DNA of 40,072 nucleotides from an uncultured Clostridia bacterium (GCA_944387915.1 CALXGT010000033.1:1-40072), one strand, 5' to 3'; positions 1 through 8,325 are shown, counted from the first letter of the stretch. Numbers and translations: made by a program. Notes: generated by a model not told the origin, from the sequence alone.

Positions 1-366
1 GCGCTGACGCTTTCCGCTTTCCAAACCGTGTTTCGGGAAAAAGCGTCCGTTTTTTTGTCCTTTGTTTCGGCAATTCTCGCTTTGGCCAGCATGGTGGGCT
101 GGTACTACTATGGAGAAAAAGCAACCGAAAGCCTTTTTCAAGGGAAAAAAGGGAAAAAAATTTATTCCATCTTGTTTTTGATCGCCGCTTTTTTCGGCGC
201 AGTGATACAGGGAGAAGCCATCTGGGAGTGGGCGGATGTTTTAAATTTAATGATGGCGGCGCCGAATTGTATTTCCGTCTTTGCGCTGCGGAAAGAAGTT
301 TTTATGGTAACAAAGGCGTATTTTGACAATGAAAAAATAAAATATAAAGAAAACAAGAGAATATAA
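1..366 (+). CDS. Sodium:alanine/glycine symporter (AGCS family), C-terminal part
   Basis: The reading frame is open from the first base of the window, so only about the last 121 residues are present and the true start lies outside. The visible part has a membrane segment with GWYYYGEKATE, a second hydrophobic segment (YSILFLIAAFFGAVI), then WEWADVLNLMMAAPN and a charged tail. The order 'GW-YYGE', 'W--AD--N-LMA-PN' is typical of the last helices of AGCS transporters, which couple Na+ or H+ entry to uptake of alanine, glycine or related amino acids at the cytoplasmic membrane. A GTG at 28 is an in-frame valine rather than a likely start. No clear terminator follows; the next 85 bases are AT-rich. 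Family assignment is fairly firm; the substrate is not determinable. Confidence 0.8.
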   Translation, partial: ALTLSAFQTVFREKASVFLSFVSAILALASMVGWYYYGEKATESLFQGKKGKKIYSILFLIAAFFGAVIQGEAIWEWADVLNLMMAAPNCISVFALRKEVFMVTKAYFDNEKIKYKENKRI

Positions 367-450
367 ATGTAAATTGGAGAAAACCGGATGTTAAATTGAA
401 ATAAATTCTAAAATAAGCGAAATTTTCCCAAAATAAAGGCCGATATACGT

Positions 451-479
451 TTGAATAATCAAGGCGCTTTTGGTATAGT
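451..479 (+). promoter_or_regulatory. Sigma-A-type promoter for the ACT protein-hom-lysC operon
   Basis: TTGAAT at 451-456, a 17-base spacer and TATAGT at 474-479. A TG one base upstream of the -10 makes it an extended -10. The predicted start is near 486, leaving a leader of about 55 bases, too short for a lysine riboswitch. Confidence 0.72.
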
Positions 480-541
480 GTACTTTGTAAGTTTACAGTT
501 GTTTTTATACAGCGGATATTTAAAAGGGGACGGAGGCTGTT

Positions 542-976
542 ATGAACGAGAAACCAAAAGCGCTGATTGTTGCGTCCGACGTGTTGCCGGACGTGTTTTT
601 AAAGGTCATCGAAGTAAAGAGGCTCCTTTCCACAACACAAGCGAAGAACTCCTCCGACGCCTGTCGCCAGGTAGGGATTTCTCGGAGCGCCTACTACAAA
701 TATAAAGATAACGTCCAGGTGTATGAAGAGGCGGATAACGGAAAACTTTCGACCCTTTACTTAAAGCTTTCGGACGAGCCTGGTGTTTTATCGAAGGTGC
801 TGCAGAAATTATACGAGTTGGGCGCTAATATTTTAACGGTGAATCAAAACATCCCTGTGGATACAGTGGCGATTGTTACTGTGAGCGTACGGTTCGACCA
901 GCATAAACTGGATCCGGATTACATTTTAAAAACATTAGGCGAAGTTTATGGCGTTGTTTCGGTGAAGAGAATATAA
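542..976 (+). CDS. ACT domain-containing protein, UPF0735/PheB family
   Basis: 144 residues, the usual length for this family (about 145-150). Residues roughly 1-60 contain a helix-turn-helix-like stretch (DACRQVGISRSAYYKYKD). Residues about 70-144 form one ACT domain with the signature LSDEPGVLSKVLQKLYELGANI. ACT domains bind amino acids and regulate linked enzymes. Family members are often called PheB or 'chorismate mutase-like', but no mutase residues can be assigned here. The ATG follows GGAGG at 531-535. It is first in an operon with homoserine dehydrogenase 17 bases downstream and aspartokinase after it. That context suggests sensing an aspartate-family amino acid or controlling this operon. 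This role is inference. Confidence 0.85.
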   Translation: MNEKPKALIVASDVLPDVFLKVIEVKRLLSTTQAKNSSDACRQVGISRSAYYKYKDNVQVYEEADNGKLSTLYLKLSDEPGVLSKVLQKLYELGANILTVNQNIPVDTVAIVTVSVRFDQHKLDPDYILKTLGEVYGVVSVKRI

Positions 977-993
977 TAGGAGGTACCGATTTT

Positions 994-2190
994 ATGGTAC
1001 AAATCGCAGTTTTGGGACATGGTGTCGTCGGTTCCGGCGTTGTGGAGCTGTTGCAAAAAAATAGGGAAGAGATCGAAAAGAAGAGTGGAATTTCCTTTGC
1101 GGTCAAGAGAATTTTGGATCTAAGGGATTTTTCCCATCTTCCTTACGGGGACCGTTTCACCAACGATTTTTCGGACATTTTAAACGATAAGGAGATTACC
1201 GTTATCGCCGAAGCGATGGGGGGAATCTCTCCGGCCTACGAGTTTACAAAAAAGGCGCTTTTAGCGGGAAAAAGCGTCGTTACCTCCAATAAGGAGCTTG
1301 TAGCGGCGAAGGGAGCGGAATTACTTGCCATCGCCAGGGAACAACAGGTGAATTTCCTGTTTGAAGCCAGTGTCGGTGGGGGAATCCCGGTAATTCATCC
1401 CCTGTATCAGTGCCTGTGCGCCAATCGGATTGATCGGATTGCCGGTATTTTAAACGGAACCACCAATTACATCTTAACCAAAATGGAAACCGAAAAGGCG
1501 GACTACGAAGAGACGTTAAAAACAGCTCAAAAACTCGGTTACGCCGAACGGGATCCCTCCGCGGATGTAGACGGCCACGACGCGTGCCGAAAGATTTGTA
1601 TTTTAGCGTCGCTTGCTTTTGGAAATCATATTTATCCCGAGACAGTTTATACCGAAGGAATCCGAAACATTGCGCCGGAAGATATTCTTTTAGCCGGCAC
1701 CGCCGGTTACCGCATTAAATTGTTGGGGTACGCCGCTTTGACGGAAAATAACAATATGAATGTTGCCGTTCGTCCGATGCTTGTTTCAAAGGAACATCTT
1801 TTGGCGAACATCAACGATGTATTCAACGGGGTGCTGATCCACGGGGACGCCGTTGGAGAGACCCTTTTCTACGGGAGGGGAGCCGGTAAGGAAGCGACTG
1901 CCAGCGCTGTGGTTTCCGACGTGATCGAGGCTGCGTCCAGGAAAGGGAACTGCCCCTTTGTCTATTGGGAAGACAGCCAGAACAATCGGTTGACAGACGG
2001 CGGGGAACAATTTGGAAGCTTCTATTTCCGGGCCGATCTTTCAACGGAACGCTTGCTCTCTATCTTACCGGATGCCAGAAAAATTAGCGCGGAAGGAAAA
2101 ACCGCATGGATCATTTCCTCGATTTCCGAAAAAGAGCTTGAGGAGCGGCTAAGTCAACATCTTTTTATCAAGCTTAAGCTCTTTTCATAA
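994..2190 (+). CDS. hom: Homoserine dehydrogenase
   Basis: Reduces aspartate semialdehyde to homoserine with NAD(P)H, the branch point to threonine and methionine. The Rossmann glycine motif GHGVVGSGVVELL is at about residues 9-21. Later come TSNKELVAAKG and the substrate-binding region FEASVGGGIPVI, NGTTNYILTKM and AERDPSADVDGHDACRK, all diagnostic. At 398 residues it is shorter than the usual 420-435. The C-terminal regulatory ACT region (after about 335) is reduced: it starts FYFRADL but lacks the normal DxPGVL ligand loop. The ATG follows AGGAGG. It lies between the ACT-domain gene and lysC, clearly one operon. Identity is firm; loss of feedback sensing is an inference. Confidence 0.96.
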   Translation: MVQIAVLGHGVVGSGVVELLQKNREEIEKKSGISFAVKRILDLRDFSHLPYGDRFTNDFSDILNDKEITVIAEAMGGISPAYEFTKKALLAGKSVVTSNKELVAAKGAELLAIAREQQVNFLFEASVGGGIPVIHPLYQCLCANRIDRIAGILNGTTNYILTKMETEKADYEETLKTAQKLGYAERDPSADVDGHDACRKICILASLAFGNHIYPETVYTEGIRNIAPEDILLAGTAGYRIKLLGYAALTENNNMNVAVRPMLVSKEHLLANINDVFNGVLIHGDAVGETLFYGRGAGKEATASAVVSDVIEAASRKGNCPFVYWEDSQNNRLTDGGEQFGSFYFRADLSTERLLSILPDARKISAEGKTAWIISSISEKELEERLSQHLFIKLKLFS

Positions 2191-2218
2191 AGAAATATAA
2201 CATTTTTGGGAGGCACCT

Positions 2219-3424
2219 ATGGAACTGATAGTTCAGAAATTCGGCGGCAGCTCAGTGGCCAACAAAGAGCGCATTTTTAATGTCGCGCGAATCATTACCA
2301 AAACGTACCAGGAAGGGAAAAATGTGGTTGCCGTTGTCTCCGCACAAGGAGATACTACCGACGATCTCATCGCAAAGGCTGCGGAAATTAACCCCCACGC
2401 CAGCAAACGGGAAATGGACGCCTTGCTCTCCAGCGGCGAACAGATTTCCAGCGCGCTGCTCGCGATGGCGATTGAGGCTTTGGGATTTCCCGTTGTTTCT
2501 CTAAACGGCCGTCAGGCGGGATTTGTTACCGATTCCAGCTATACCAAAGCCCGGATCAAACGGATCGTCACCGAACGCATTGAGCGGGAAATCGACAAGC
2601 GGCGGATTGTTATTGTAACCGGATTTCAGGGAATTAACCGATACGACGATATCACCACGTTAGGACGAGGCGGAAGCGACACCAGCGCCGTTGCTATCGC
2701 CGCCGCCATGAAAGCGGATCTGTGTCAGATTTATACCGATGTGGACGGCGTTTATACCGCCGACCCTCGGCTTGTAAAAAACGCGAGAAAGTTAAGCGAG
2801 ATTTCTTTTGACGAGATGCTGGAGCTTGCGTCCTGTGGCGCACAGGTCCTTCATAACCGTTCGGTAGAAATGGCGAAAAAATATAATGTCAATTTGGAGG
2901 TTTGCTCCAGTCTTGAGGATAAACCCGGAACAAAAGTAAAAGAGGTAACGAAAATGGAAAAAATGCTGATTAAAGGTGTTGCAAAAGATGACGACGTGGT
3001 GCGGATTGCGGTCATTGGACTTCCCGATAAACCCGGTATCGCTTTTCGGATTTTCCAACTTCTGGCCAACAAAAATATCAACGTAGATATTATTTTGCAG
3101 TCCATCGGACGGGATGGAACCAAGGATATCAGCTTTACCGTCCCCAGCGACAGCAAAGAACTGGCGATGGAGACTCTTTCGGAGCATAAGGAACTTTTGG
3201 ACGCCGCTCATATTGAATGTGATGACAACGTAACGAAAGTTTCTATCGTCGGCGCCGGTATGCAGTCCAATCCGGGCGTTGCCGCTAAGATGTTTGAGGC
3301 TCTTTACGAGGCGGATATCAACATCCAGATGATCTCCACATCGGAAATTAAGATTTCGGTTTTAATCGCAAAGGAATTAGGTGTAAAAGCGTTAAATGCT
3401 TTGTCCAATGCGTTTATTGGTTAA
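2219..3424 (+). CDS. lysC: Aspartate kinase (aspartokinase)
   Basis: Phosphorylates aspartate, the first step to lysine, threonine and methionine. At 401 residues it matches the Bacillus LysC type. The N-terminal kinase domain opens with VQKFGGSSVAN and contains SSGEQISSALLA and TLGRGGSDTSAVAIAAA, followed by IYTDVDGVYTADPR. Two ACT domains occupy about 260-401 (IGLPDKPGIAFRIFQLLANKNINVD and VGAGMQSNPGVAAKMFEAL), the place where lysine and/or threonine normally inhibit. The start follows GGGAGGCACCT. It is last in the operon and is followed by a strong terminator. An in-frame ATG at 2954 has its own ribosome site and may give a separate regulatory subunit (see separate entry). Confidence 0.97.
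   Translation: MELIVQKFGGSSVANKERIFNVARIITKTYQEGKNVVAVVSAQGDTTDDLIAKAAEINPHASKREMDALLSSGEQISSALLAMAIEALGFPVVSLNGRQAGFVTDSSYTKARIKRIVTERIEREIDKRRIVIVTGFQGINRYDDITTLGRGGSDTSAVAIAAAMKADLCQIYTDVDGVYTADPRLVKNARKLSEISFDEMLELASCGAQVLHNRSVEMAKKYNVNLEVCSSLEDKPGTKVKEVTKMEKMLIKGVAKDDDVVRIAVIGLPDKPGIAFRIFQLLANKNINVDIILQSIGRDGTKDISFTVPSDSKELAMETLSEHKELLDAAHIECDDNVTKVSIVGAGMQSNPGVAAKMFEALYEADINIQMISTSEIKISVLIAKELGVKALNALSNAFIG
2954..3424 (+). other. Putative internal translation start for the aspartokinase beta (ACT-only) subunit
   Basis: The ATG at 2954 is in frame with lysC at codon 246 and is preceded by AGAGGT seven bases upstream. Translation from here gives about 156 residues holding just the two ACT domains. 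In Bacillus subtilis aspartokinase II, the beta subunit comes from an in-frame internal start at almost the same codon. The motif is seen here; actual use of the site is inferred. Confidence 0.55.
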
Positions 3425-3439
3425 GATACAGGTGAAAGG

Positions 3440-3484
3440 GAAAGCATCGACTTCGAGATATTTCGAAGTGGGTGCTTTCTTTTG
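3440..3484 (+). terminator. Rho-independent terminator after lysC
   Basis: The arms GAAAGCA...TGCTTTC extend inward through CTTCGA/TTCGAAG with one mismatch, giving a stem of about 17 pairs, followed by TTTT. It ends the ACT-hom-lysC operon. It overlaps a possible GTG at 3472, which argues against that codon as the start of the next gene. Confidence 0.75.
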
Positions 3485-3498
3485 GAAAGGAGCGGGTT

Positions 3499-5067
3499 AT
3501 GGCGATTACTAACCATCTTGAAAACTTCTGTCCAAAAACGGTAGAAGCCTTTGTCCAAAAGGCGGAAGCTTTAACGCCAACATTGATTCAAAAAACTGTG
3601 TTTCCCGTTTCTTTGGGAACCGTTTTTTGGCTTGACGACGACTGGGTGTATCAAAAGAAGGAACCTATTGCGGCGTTAAACGGGAAATCTTTTGGAAAAG
3701 GGGAACGGATTTGCGTGGATTTTGGCGATCACCGGGTCGGATACCTTTCCTTCACCCTCTCTTCAATAGGAAGTCCTCCGGATGCGCCCGCATATCTGCG
3801 GCTGAAATTTGGGGAAAAGCCGTGTGAAATCGGCGAAGAGAGCGAAAATTACCAAGGCTCCATCAGTTCCTCCTGGATCCAGGAGGAAACGCTTCATGTC
3901 GACGTCTTACCCGCATCCGTCCGGCTTCCCCGAAGATATGCTTTCCGTTATCTCGAAATTCTTATAAAAGATACTTCCCCAAAATATCGAGTGACGTTTT
4001 CTGATATACGGTGTGAAACAGTGACTTCCGCCGACATTCGTAACGTTTCCCCTTTGGATCTTAAGGACGCGGATCTTATCGATATGGACCGTATTTCGAT
4101 AAAAACGATGGAAGACTGTATGCAGAGCGTTTTCGAGGACGGACCGAAACGAGATCGGCGGCTTTGGATCGGCGATCTGCGCCTTCAGGCGCTGGCGAAT
4201 TACCGGACGTTTCAAAATTACGACTTAGTGAAACGCTGTCTTTACCTTTTCGCCGGATTGACTCAAAACCGGGGAAGGGTAGGGGCTTGCCTTTTCTTGG
4301 AACCGAAGCCTATGGTGGATGACACCGCCCTGTTTGATTACTCGCTGTTTTTTGTTTCCTGTCTTTTTGATTATTATAAAGAAACCGGCGATCGGGAGAC
4401 CCTTTTGGAATTATGGGATACCGCATACCGGCAAATTGAACTTTCGTCAGAACGAATCGGGGAGCATGGCGTCGTTTTGGACAGTGACGACTGGTGGTGT
4501 TTTTTGGACTGGAACGACGAGCTCAATAAACAGGCGGGCGCTCAGGCTGTATTTCTCTACACCCTCAAGCAGGCGCGATATCTCGCCGAAGAAATAGGTG
4601 ACGCCGACCGCCTTCATCGAATCGACACATCGCTTCTTTGGCTCGCCAAAGGAGCGAAAGAAGTTCTATGGGACGAAACGGAAGGCTTTTTTGTCAGCGG
4701 AACCAAACGGCAGATCTCATGGGCATCTCAAGTGTGGTTTGTATTGGCGGGTGTTTTCGAAAAAAGCCAAAATCAAGCCCTTCTGCGGCGCCTTTTGGAA
4801 AAGAGACCCAAAGTAGGGATGGTGACGCCCTATATGTACCATCATTTTATTGAAGCGCTGTTTTGCTGTGAGATGCGAAAAGAAGCGATTGACCAGATGA
4901 AACGGTATTGGGGCGGGATGGTAAAGGAAGGCGCCGACTGTTTTTACGAAATTTATGATCCAGACCGTAAGGATTTTTCCCCTTATGGCTCGAAAATCAT
5001 CCACAGCTACTGTCATGCTTGGAGCGGAACCCCCACCTATTTTATTCGAAAATATGTAATACCTTAA
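3499..5067 (+). CDS. GH78-like (alpha-L-rhamnosidase family) six-hairpin glycoside hydrolase
   Basis: 522 residues, starting at the ATG at 3499 after GGAAAGGAGC; an earlier in-frame GTG lies in the terminator. Residues about 1-200 look like a beta-sandwich accessory region. From about 200 the (alpha/alpha)6 barrel follows, with the family hallmark EDGPKRDRRLWIGDLRLQAL (in GH78 proteins the 'DGPKRDR-W-GD' motif holds an active-site acid) and DDWWCFLDWN further on. The end has the usual 'Y-S--HAWSGTPTY' motif (SYCHAWSGTPTYF). There is no signal peptide, so a cytoplasmic enzyme acting on imported oligosaccharides or glycosides is likely. It has no sugar transporter or regulator beside it. Family is fairly firm; the sugar is unknown. 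Confidence 0.8.
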   Translation: MAITNHLENFCPKTVEAFVQKAEALTPTLIQKTVFPVSLGTVFWLDDDWVYQKKEPIAALNGKSFGKGERICVDFGDHRVGYLSFTLSSIGSPPDAPAYLRLKFGEKPCEIGEESENYQGSISSSWIQEETLHVDVLPASVRLPRRYAFRYLEILIKDTSPKYRVTFSDIRCETVTSADIRNVSPLDLKDADLIDMDRISIKTMEDCMQSVFEDGPKRDRRLWIGDLRLQALANYRTFQNYDLVKRCLYLFAGLTQNRGRVGACLFLEPKPMVDDTALFDYSLFFVSCLFDYYKETGDRETLLELWDTAYRQIELSSERIGEHGVVLDSDDWWCFLDWNDELNKQAGAQAVFLYTLKQARYLAEEIGDADRLHRIDTSLLWLAKGAKEVLWDETEGFFVSGTKRQISWASQVWFVLAGVFEKSQNQALLRRLLEKRPKVGMVTPYMYHHFIEALFCCEMRKEAIDQMKRYWGGMVKEGADCFYEIYDPDRKDFSPYGSKIIHSYCHAWSGTPTYFIRKYVIP

Positions 5068-5075
5068 AAGGAAGA

Positions 5076-5104
5076 TTGCCTTTTGATTCAAAAAATGATA
5101 CAAT
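5076..5104 (+). promoter_or_regulatory. Promoter of pyrK-pyrD-ruvX
   Basis: TTGCCT at 5076-5081, a 17-base spacer, TACAAT at 5099-5104 with TG upstream (extended -10). The start of transcription would be about 17 bases before the pyrK ATG, so no room remains for a PyrR-type attenuator. Confidence 0.68.
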
Positions 5105-5127
5105 GGAAAAAATTCGGAGGTGATGAT

Positions 5128-5901
5128 ATGAGTTATTTCCAGGGAAATTACGTCATTTTGCATAAAGAAAACTTAGCGAAAAATATCTACCGACTGGTGA
5201 TCGCGGCGCCGGATATCGCTGCTTTTGCCAAGGCTGGACAGTTCGTCCATGTGACGGTACCCGGTTATTTCCTTCGCCGTCCCATCTCTCTGTGCGAAAC
5301 GGATACCAAGGATGGCACCATTACACTGGTGTATGAGATCCGGGGCGAGGGGACGAAGGCGCTGGCTCGATTGAACGAAGGAGAAATGTTGGATGTGATG
5401 GGGCCATTGGGTCATGGTTTTACTTTGGATCCCGGAAAAAAAGTGATCGTTGTCGGCGGCGGGATCGGCGTCCCCCCCTTGCTCCAGGCGGCGAAGTTTT
5501 ACGGTGAAAACGCTAAGGCGATCTTGGGTTTTCGGGATGCTTCCGCTGTGATCCTAGAAGAGGATTTTCGCCGTTATGGCGCAGAGACCGTTCTTTGTAC
5601 CGATAATGGGACCAGAGGGCGAAAAGGATTTGTGACCGATGCGCTTGCCGATATGGTAGCAAAGGACAAGCCGGATTATCTTTTCGCCTGCGGGCCGAAG
5701 GTGATGCTGGAAAAAGTGGCTAAGATCGCTTTGGATCACCAAATCGAATGTGAAGTTTCGTTAGAAGAACGAATGGGCTGCGGCGTGGGCGCATGCTTAG
5801 TATGCGCATGTCGCTTAAAGCGGACAGATGAGGAAAGGGAATATTACGGCCACGTTTGTAAGGATGGGCCGGTATTTCCCGCAAAGGAGGTCGTATTTTA
5901 A
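5128..5901 (+). CDS. pyrK: Dihydroorotate dehydrogenase B, electron transfer subunit
   Basis: Carries electrons from the PyrD FMN through a [2Fe-2S] cluster and FAD to NAD+ in pyrimidine synthesis. 257 residues from the ATG at 5128, which follows GGAGGTGAT; an in-frame ATG at 5083 overlaps the promoter and was not used. The FAD-binding motif RRPISLCE is at about 50-57, the nucleotide-binding motif VVGGGIGVPPLL at about 108-119. Cluster ligands C218, C223, C226 and C244 sit in ERMGCGVGACLVC and VCKDGPVF. The stop overlaps the pyrD start by one base (TAATG), so the two subunits are translationally coupled. Confidence 0.96.
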   Translation: MSYFQGNYVILHKENLAKNIYRLVIAAPDIAAFAKAGQFVHVTVPGYFLRRPISLCETDTKDGTITLVYEIRGEGTKALARLNEGEMLDVMGPLGHGFTLDPGKKVIVVGGGIGVPPLLQAAKFYGENAKAILGFRDASAVILEEDFRRYGAETVLCTDNGTRGRKGFVTDALADMVAKDKPDYLFACGPKVMLEKVAKIALDHQIECEVSLEERMGCGVGACLVCACRLKRTDEEREYYGHVCKDGPVFPAKEVVF

Positions 5902-6812
5902 TGGCAGATCTTTCGGTCACCGTAGCCGGTGTTTCTTTTAAAAACCCCATTATCCCCGCTTCCGGAACCTTTGGATTTGGAAGGGAATATGAAGACCTCT
6001 ACCCCTTGTCGCTGCTGGGTGGGATTTCCACCAAGGGGACGACTCTCGATCCGAAAGACGGAAATCCGCCTCCAAGGATCGCCGAGACCCCCGCTGGGAT
6101 GCTCAATTCCGTCGGATTGCAAAACCCGGGTATCGACGCGTTTATTCGGGATGCGTTGCCGTATCTTCAAAAGCAGGATACCGTCATTATCGCCAACGTA
6201 GCGGGAAGCACAGTAGAAGACTGCGTAGAGATCGCAAGAAGACTGGAAAATACCAAAGTGCATATGCTGGAGCTGAACATCTCCTGTCCCAATGTAAAAG
6301 AGGGCGGGGTAGCGTTTGGTACATCTTGTGAGAGCGCTGCCTCCATTACCGCCGCCGTAAGAAAGGCCACCACAAAGCCGCTGATGGTGAAATTAAGCCC
6401 CAATGTAACCAGTATCACCGATATCGCCAAATCGGTAGAGGCTGCCGGCGCGGACGCGGTTTCTTTAATCAATACCCTCCTTGGAATGCGGATCGATATT
6501 GAAAGCAGACGTCCCATTTTAAAAAACAACGTGGGCGGGCTTTCCGGTCCCGCGGTTTTCCCGGTAGCGGTCCGTATGGTGTGGCAGGTTGCCAACGCCG
6601 TCTCTATCCCTGTAGTGGGGATGGGTGGCGTCTCGAGCGGAAAAGACGCTATCGAAATGATGATGGCGGGCGCACAGGCCGTTCAGGTGGGGGCCGCGAT
6701 CTTCCATGATCCCTTCGCTCCGGTCAGGATCATCCGGGAGATGAACGAATGGCTGGATACCCACGCTTATTCGTCTGTTTCCCAGATCATCGGCAGGGTA
6801 GAACCCTGGTAA
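5901..6812 (+). CDS. pyrD: Dihydroorotate dehydrogenase B, catalytic subunit
   Basis: Class 1B enzyme oxidising dihydroorotate to orotate; cytosolic TIM barrel binding FMN. 303 residues, normal for the family. The catalytic cysteine is C129 in ELNISCPNVKEGG, as in class 1 enzymes (class 2 use serine). Further signatures are ASGTFGFG, KGTTLDPKDGNPPPR, MLNSVGLQNPG, MVKLSPNVT, NTLLGMRID and VVGMGGVSSGKDAIEMMMAGA. It is translated directly after PyrK, its partner, and is followed by ruvX nine bases later. Identification is firm. Confidence 0.97.
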   Translation: MADLSVTVAGVSFKNPIIPASGTFGFGREYEDLYPLSLLGGISTKGTTLDPKDGNPPPRIAETPAGMLNSVGLQNPGIDAFIRDALPYLQKQDTVIIANVAGSTVEDCVEIARRLENTKVHMLELNISCPNVKEGGVAFGTSCESAASITAAVRKATTKPLMVKLSPNVTSITDIAKSVEAAGADAVSLINTLLGMRIDIESRRPILKNNVGGLSGPAVFPVAVRMVWQVANAVSIPVVGMGGVSSGKDAIEMMMAGAQAVQVGAAIFHDPFAPVRIIREMNEWLDTHAYSSVSQIIGRVEPW

Positions 6813-6821
6813 GGAGGACAC

Positions 6822-7247
6822 ATGAAAATTATGGCAGTAGATTTTGGCGACGCCAGAACCGGGCTTGCCGCCTGTGACCGGTTAGAGATGTTAGCGTCGC
6901 CCATCGGCGTTATCCACGAAACCGATCCGGATCAAACGGCAAGACAGGTCGCTTTCGCCGCCGCAGAATATGGGGTAGGGGAGATCGTTGTGGGACTTCC
7001 CATCAATATGAACGGAACCCAGGGAGAGCGGGCGGAAAAGTGCAAACAATTTGCCGACAAGATCCGAAACTATACCCAGCTTCCGGTTCGGATGTGGGAC
7101 GAGCGGTCCACTACCGTTTCCGCCCACAATATGCTCAATGAAACCAATACCAGAGGAAAGAAACGAAAATCGGTGATCGACGAGGTTGCGGCAACTATTA
7201 TTTTAAACAGTTATCTGGATTACCGGAAAAATCATCCTAACGAATAG
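6822..7247 (+). CDS. ruvX: Holliday junction resolvase-like protein RuvX/YqgF
   Basis: 141 residues, RNase H-fold family. It opens with MAVDFGDARTGLA, where the aspartate is a metal-binding catalytic residue, and contains EIVVGLPINMNGTQGERAE and the late acidic motif MWDERSTTVSAHNML followed by VIDEVAATIILNSYL. Family proteins are implicated in pre-16S rRNA 5'-end maturation (E. coli YqgF) and, less certainly, in Holliday junction cleavage. The ATG follows AAGGAGG, nine bases after pyrD. It is the last gene of the pyr operon and ends at a strong bidirectional terminator. Confidence 0.93.
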   Translation: MKIMAVDFGDARTGLAACDRLEMLASPIGVIHETDPDQTARQVAFAAAEYGVGEIVVGLPINMNGTQGERAEKCKQFADKIRNYTQLPVRMWDERSTTVSAHNMLNETNTRGKKRKSVIDEVAATIILNSYLDYRKNHPNE

Positions 7248-7248
7248 G

Positions 7249-7287
7249 AAACAAGGCGTAAAGTAAATTGCTTTACGCCTTGTTTTT
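7249..7287. terminator. Bidirectional terminator between ruvX and the recombinase gene
   Basis: Perfect inverted repeat AAACAAGGCGTAAAG / CTTTACGCCTTGTTT with a 7-base loop. T-runs follow in plus and, less strongly, in minus orientation. It serves two convergent genes and includes the recombinase stop codon (7273-7275). Confidence 0.88.
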
Positions 7288-8295
7288 CTCGGTTTCCGGC
7301 TTCATTTTTACCTTTCCCAGCGGATTTTTGGATAGTGCTTCCTCTTTTTGCTCATTGGCAACATGGGTATAGATCTCTGTGGTATTGAGATTCTCATGAC
7401 CTAAGATTTCCTGAAGCACCCGTACATCCACCTTACCGTACTGGTACATCATAGTAGCCGCCGTGTGGCGGAGCTTATGGGTGGAAAAGCCGGAATCCGC
7501 CAGACCTGCCTGCTGTAACAGGGAAGTGATGATCTGCTGAACACGACGCTGTCCCAACCGTTTTCCGCTTCGATTCAAAAACAGGGCATTTTTATCCACA
7601 ATGTTGGGGATGTTGAGACGGCTTTCCAGATACCGGTTTAATGCGTCCACACATGCATCGTTGAGGTATAACATTCGCTGCTTATTTCCTTTGCCCAGTA
7701 CCGTCATCCGTTTTTCCGAAAGAGAGATATCGGAAAGACGAAGCCCGGTCAGCTCGGAAAGACGAATCCCGCAGTTTAAAAACAATACCACCATGCAATA
7801 ATCCCGGTCCGAAGCGGCGCCCTGATGATTGGCGGTTTGGAGTAGTTCCAATGACTGTTCCAGCGTCAGATATTTAGGAAGGGTTTTGGGAAGGGTCGGC
7901 ATTTCGAGATTTTCTACCGGATTGGTTTTCAGCTTACCGGTGATGTTGCAAAGGTACTTAAAAAAGCCGCGAAGCGCCGAAGCTTTCCGGGCGCGAGTCC
8001 TTGGATTATTATCCCGGTCGTCGTAGATGTAATGCAAAAACTCGTAAACATCGGACAAAGTAATGGATTCCAAAAAATCGTAATTCAAATCCGAAATATC
8101 GATTTCTTCCGGCTCCTTTTTCGGATCCGCAAGCCCTTTAAACTGTTTCATAAACCGTAAAAAAGTGCGTAGATCCAGATAATAATTTTCTACCGTTAAA
8201 CGGGACCGTCCTTTGATGGTCAAAAGATAGAATAAGTAATCCTTTAAGGGAAGAGGTGCATCCTGATAATTTCCGGTGCTATAAGACAAAATCAT
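7273..8295 (-). CDS. xerC: Tyrosine recombinase (Xer/phage-integrase family)
   Basis: 340 residues. The N-terminal SAM-like core-binding domain (about 15-125) is longer than in XerC/XerD (about 300 residues in all). The catalytic domain follows with every active-site residue visible: R178 (NCGIRLSELTGL), K202 (GKGNKQR), H273 and R276 (STHKLRHTAA), H300 (ILGHENL) and nucleophile Y309 (TEIYTHV). Such enzymes resolve chromosome dimers at dif or integrate mobile DNA. No phage or conjugative genes lie nearby, which favours a resident Xer role. The size is nearer to single-recombinase XerS. The start follows AAAGGA. A promoter and a 30-bp palindrome lie immediately upstream. The choice of XerC over XerD/XerS is uncertain. 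Confidence 0.85.
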   Translation of the reverse strand: MILSYSTGNYQDAPLPLKDYLFYLLTIKGRSRLTVENYYLDLRTFLRFMKQFKGLADPKKEPEEIDISDLNYDFLESITLSDVYEFLHYIYDDRDNNPRTRARKASALRGFFKYLCNITGKLKTNPVENLEMPTLPKTLPKYLTLEQSLELLQTANHQGAASDRDYCMVVLFLNCGIRLSELTGLRLSDISLSEKRMTVLGKGNKQRMLYLNDACVDALNRYLESRLNIPNIVDKNALFLNRSGKRLGQRRVQQIITSLLQQAGLADSGFSTHKLRHTAATMMYQYGKVDVRVLQEILGHENLNTTEIYTHVANEQKEEALSKNPLGKVKMKPETEKNKA

Positions 8296-8325
8296 CGCCG
8301 TCCTTTTGGTAAAAATGAAACCGGT

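Noticed and set aside
480-541. Lysine riboswitch or T-box ahead of the hom-lysC operon
   Set aside because: The predicted transcription start leaves only about 55 bases, far too short, and no such conserved elements are visible.
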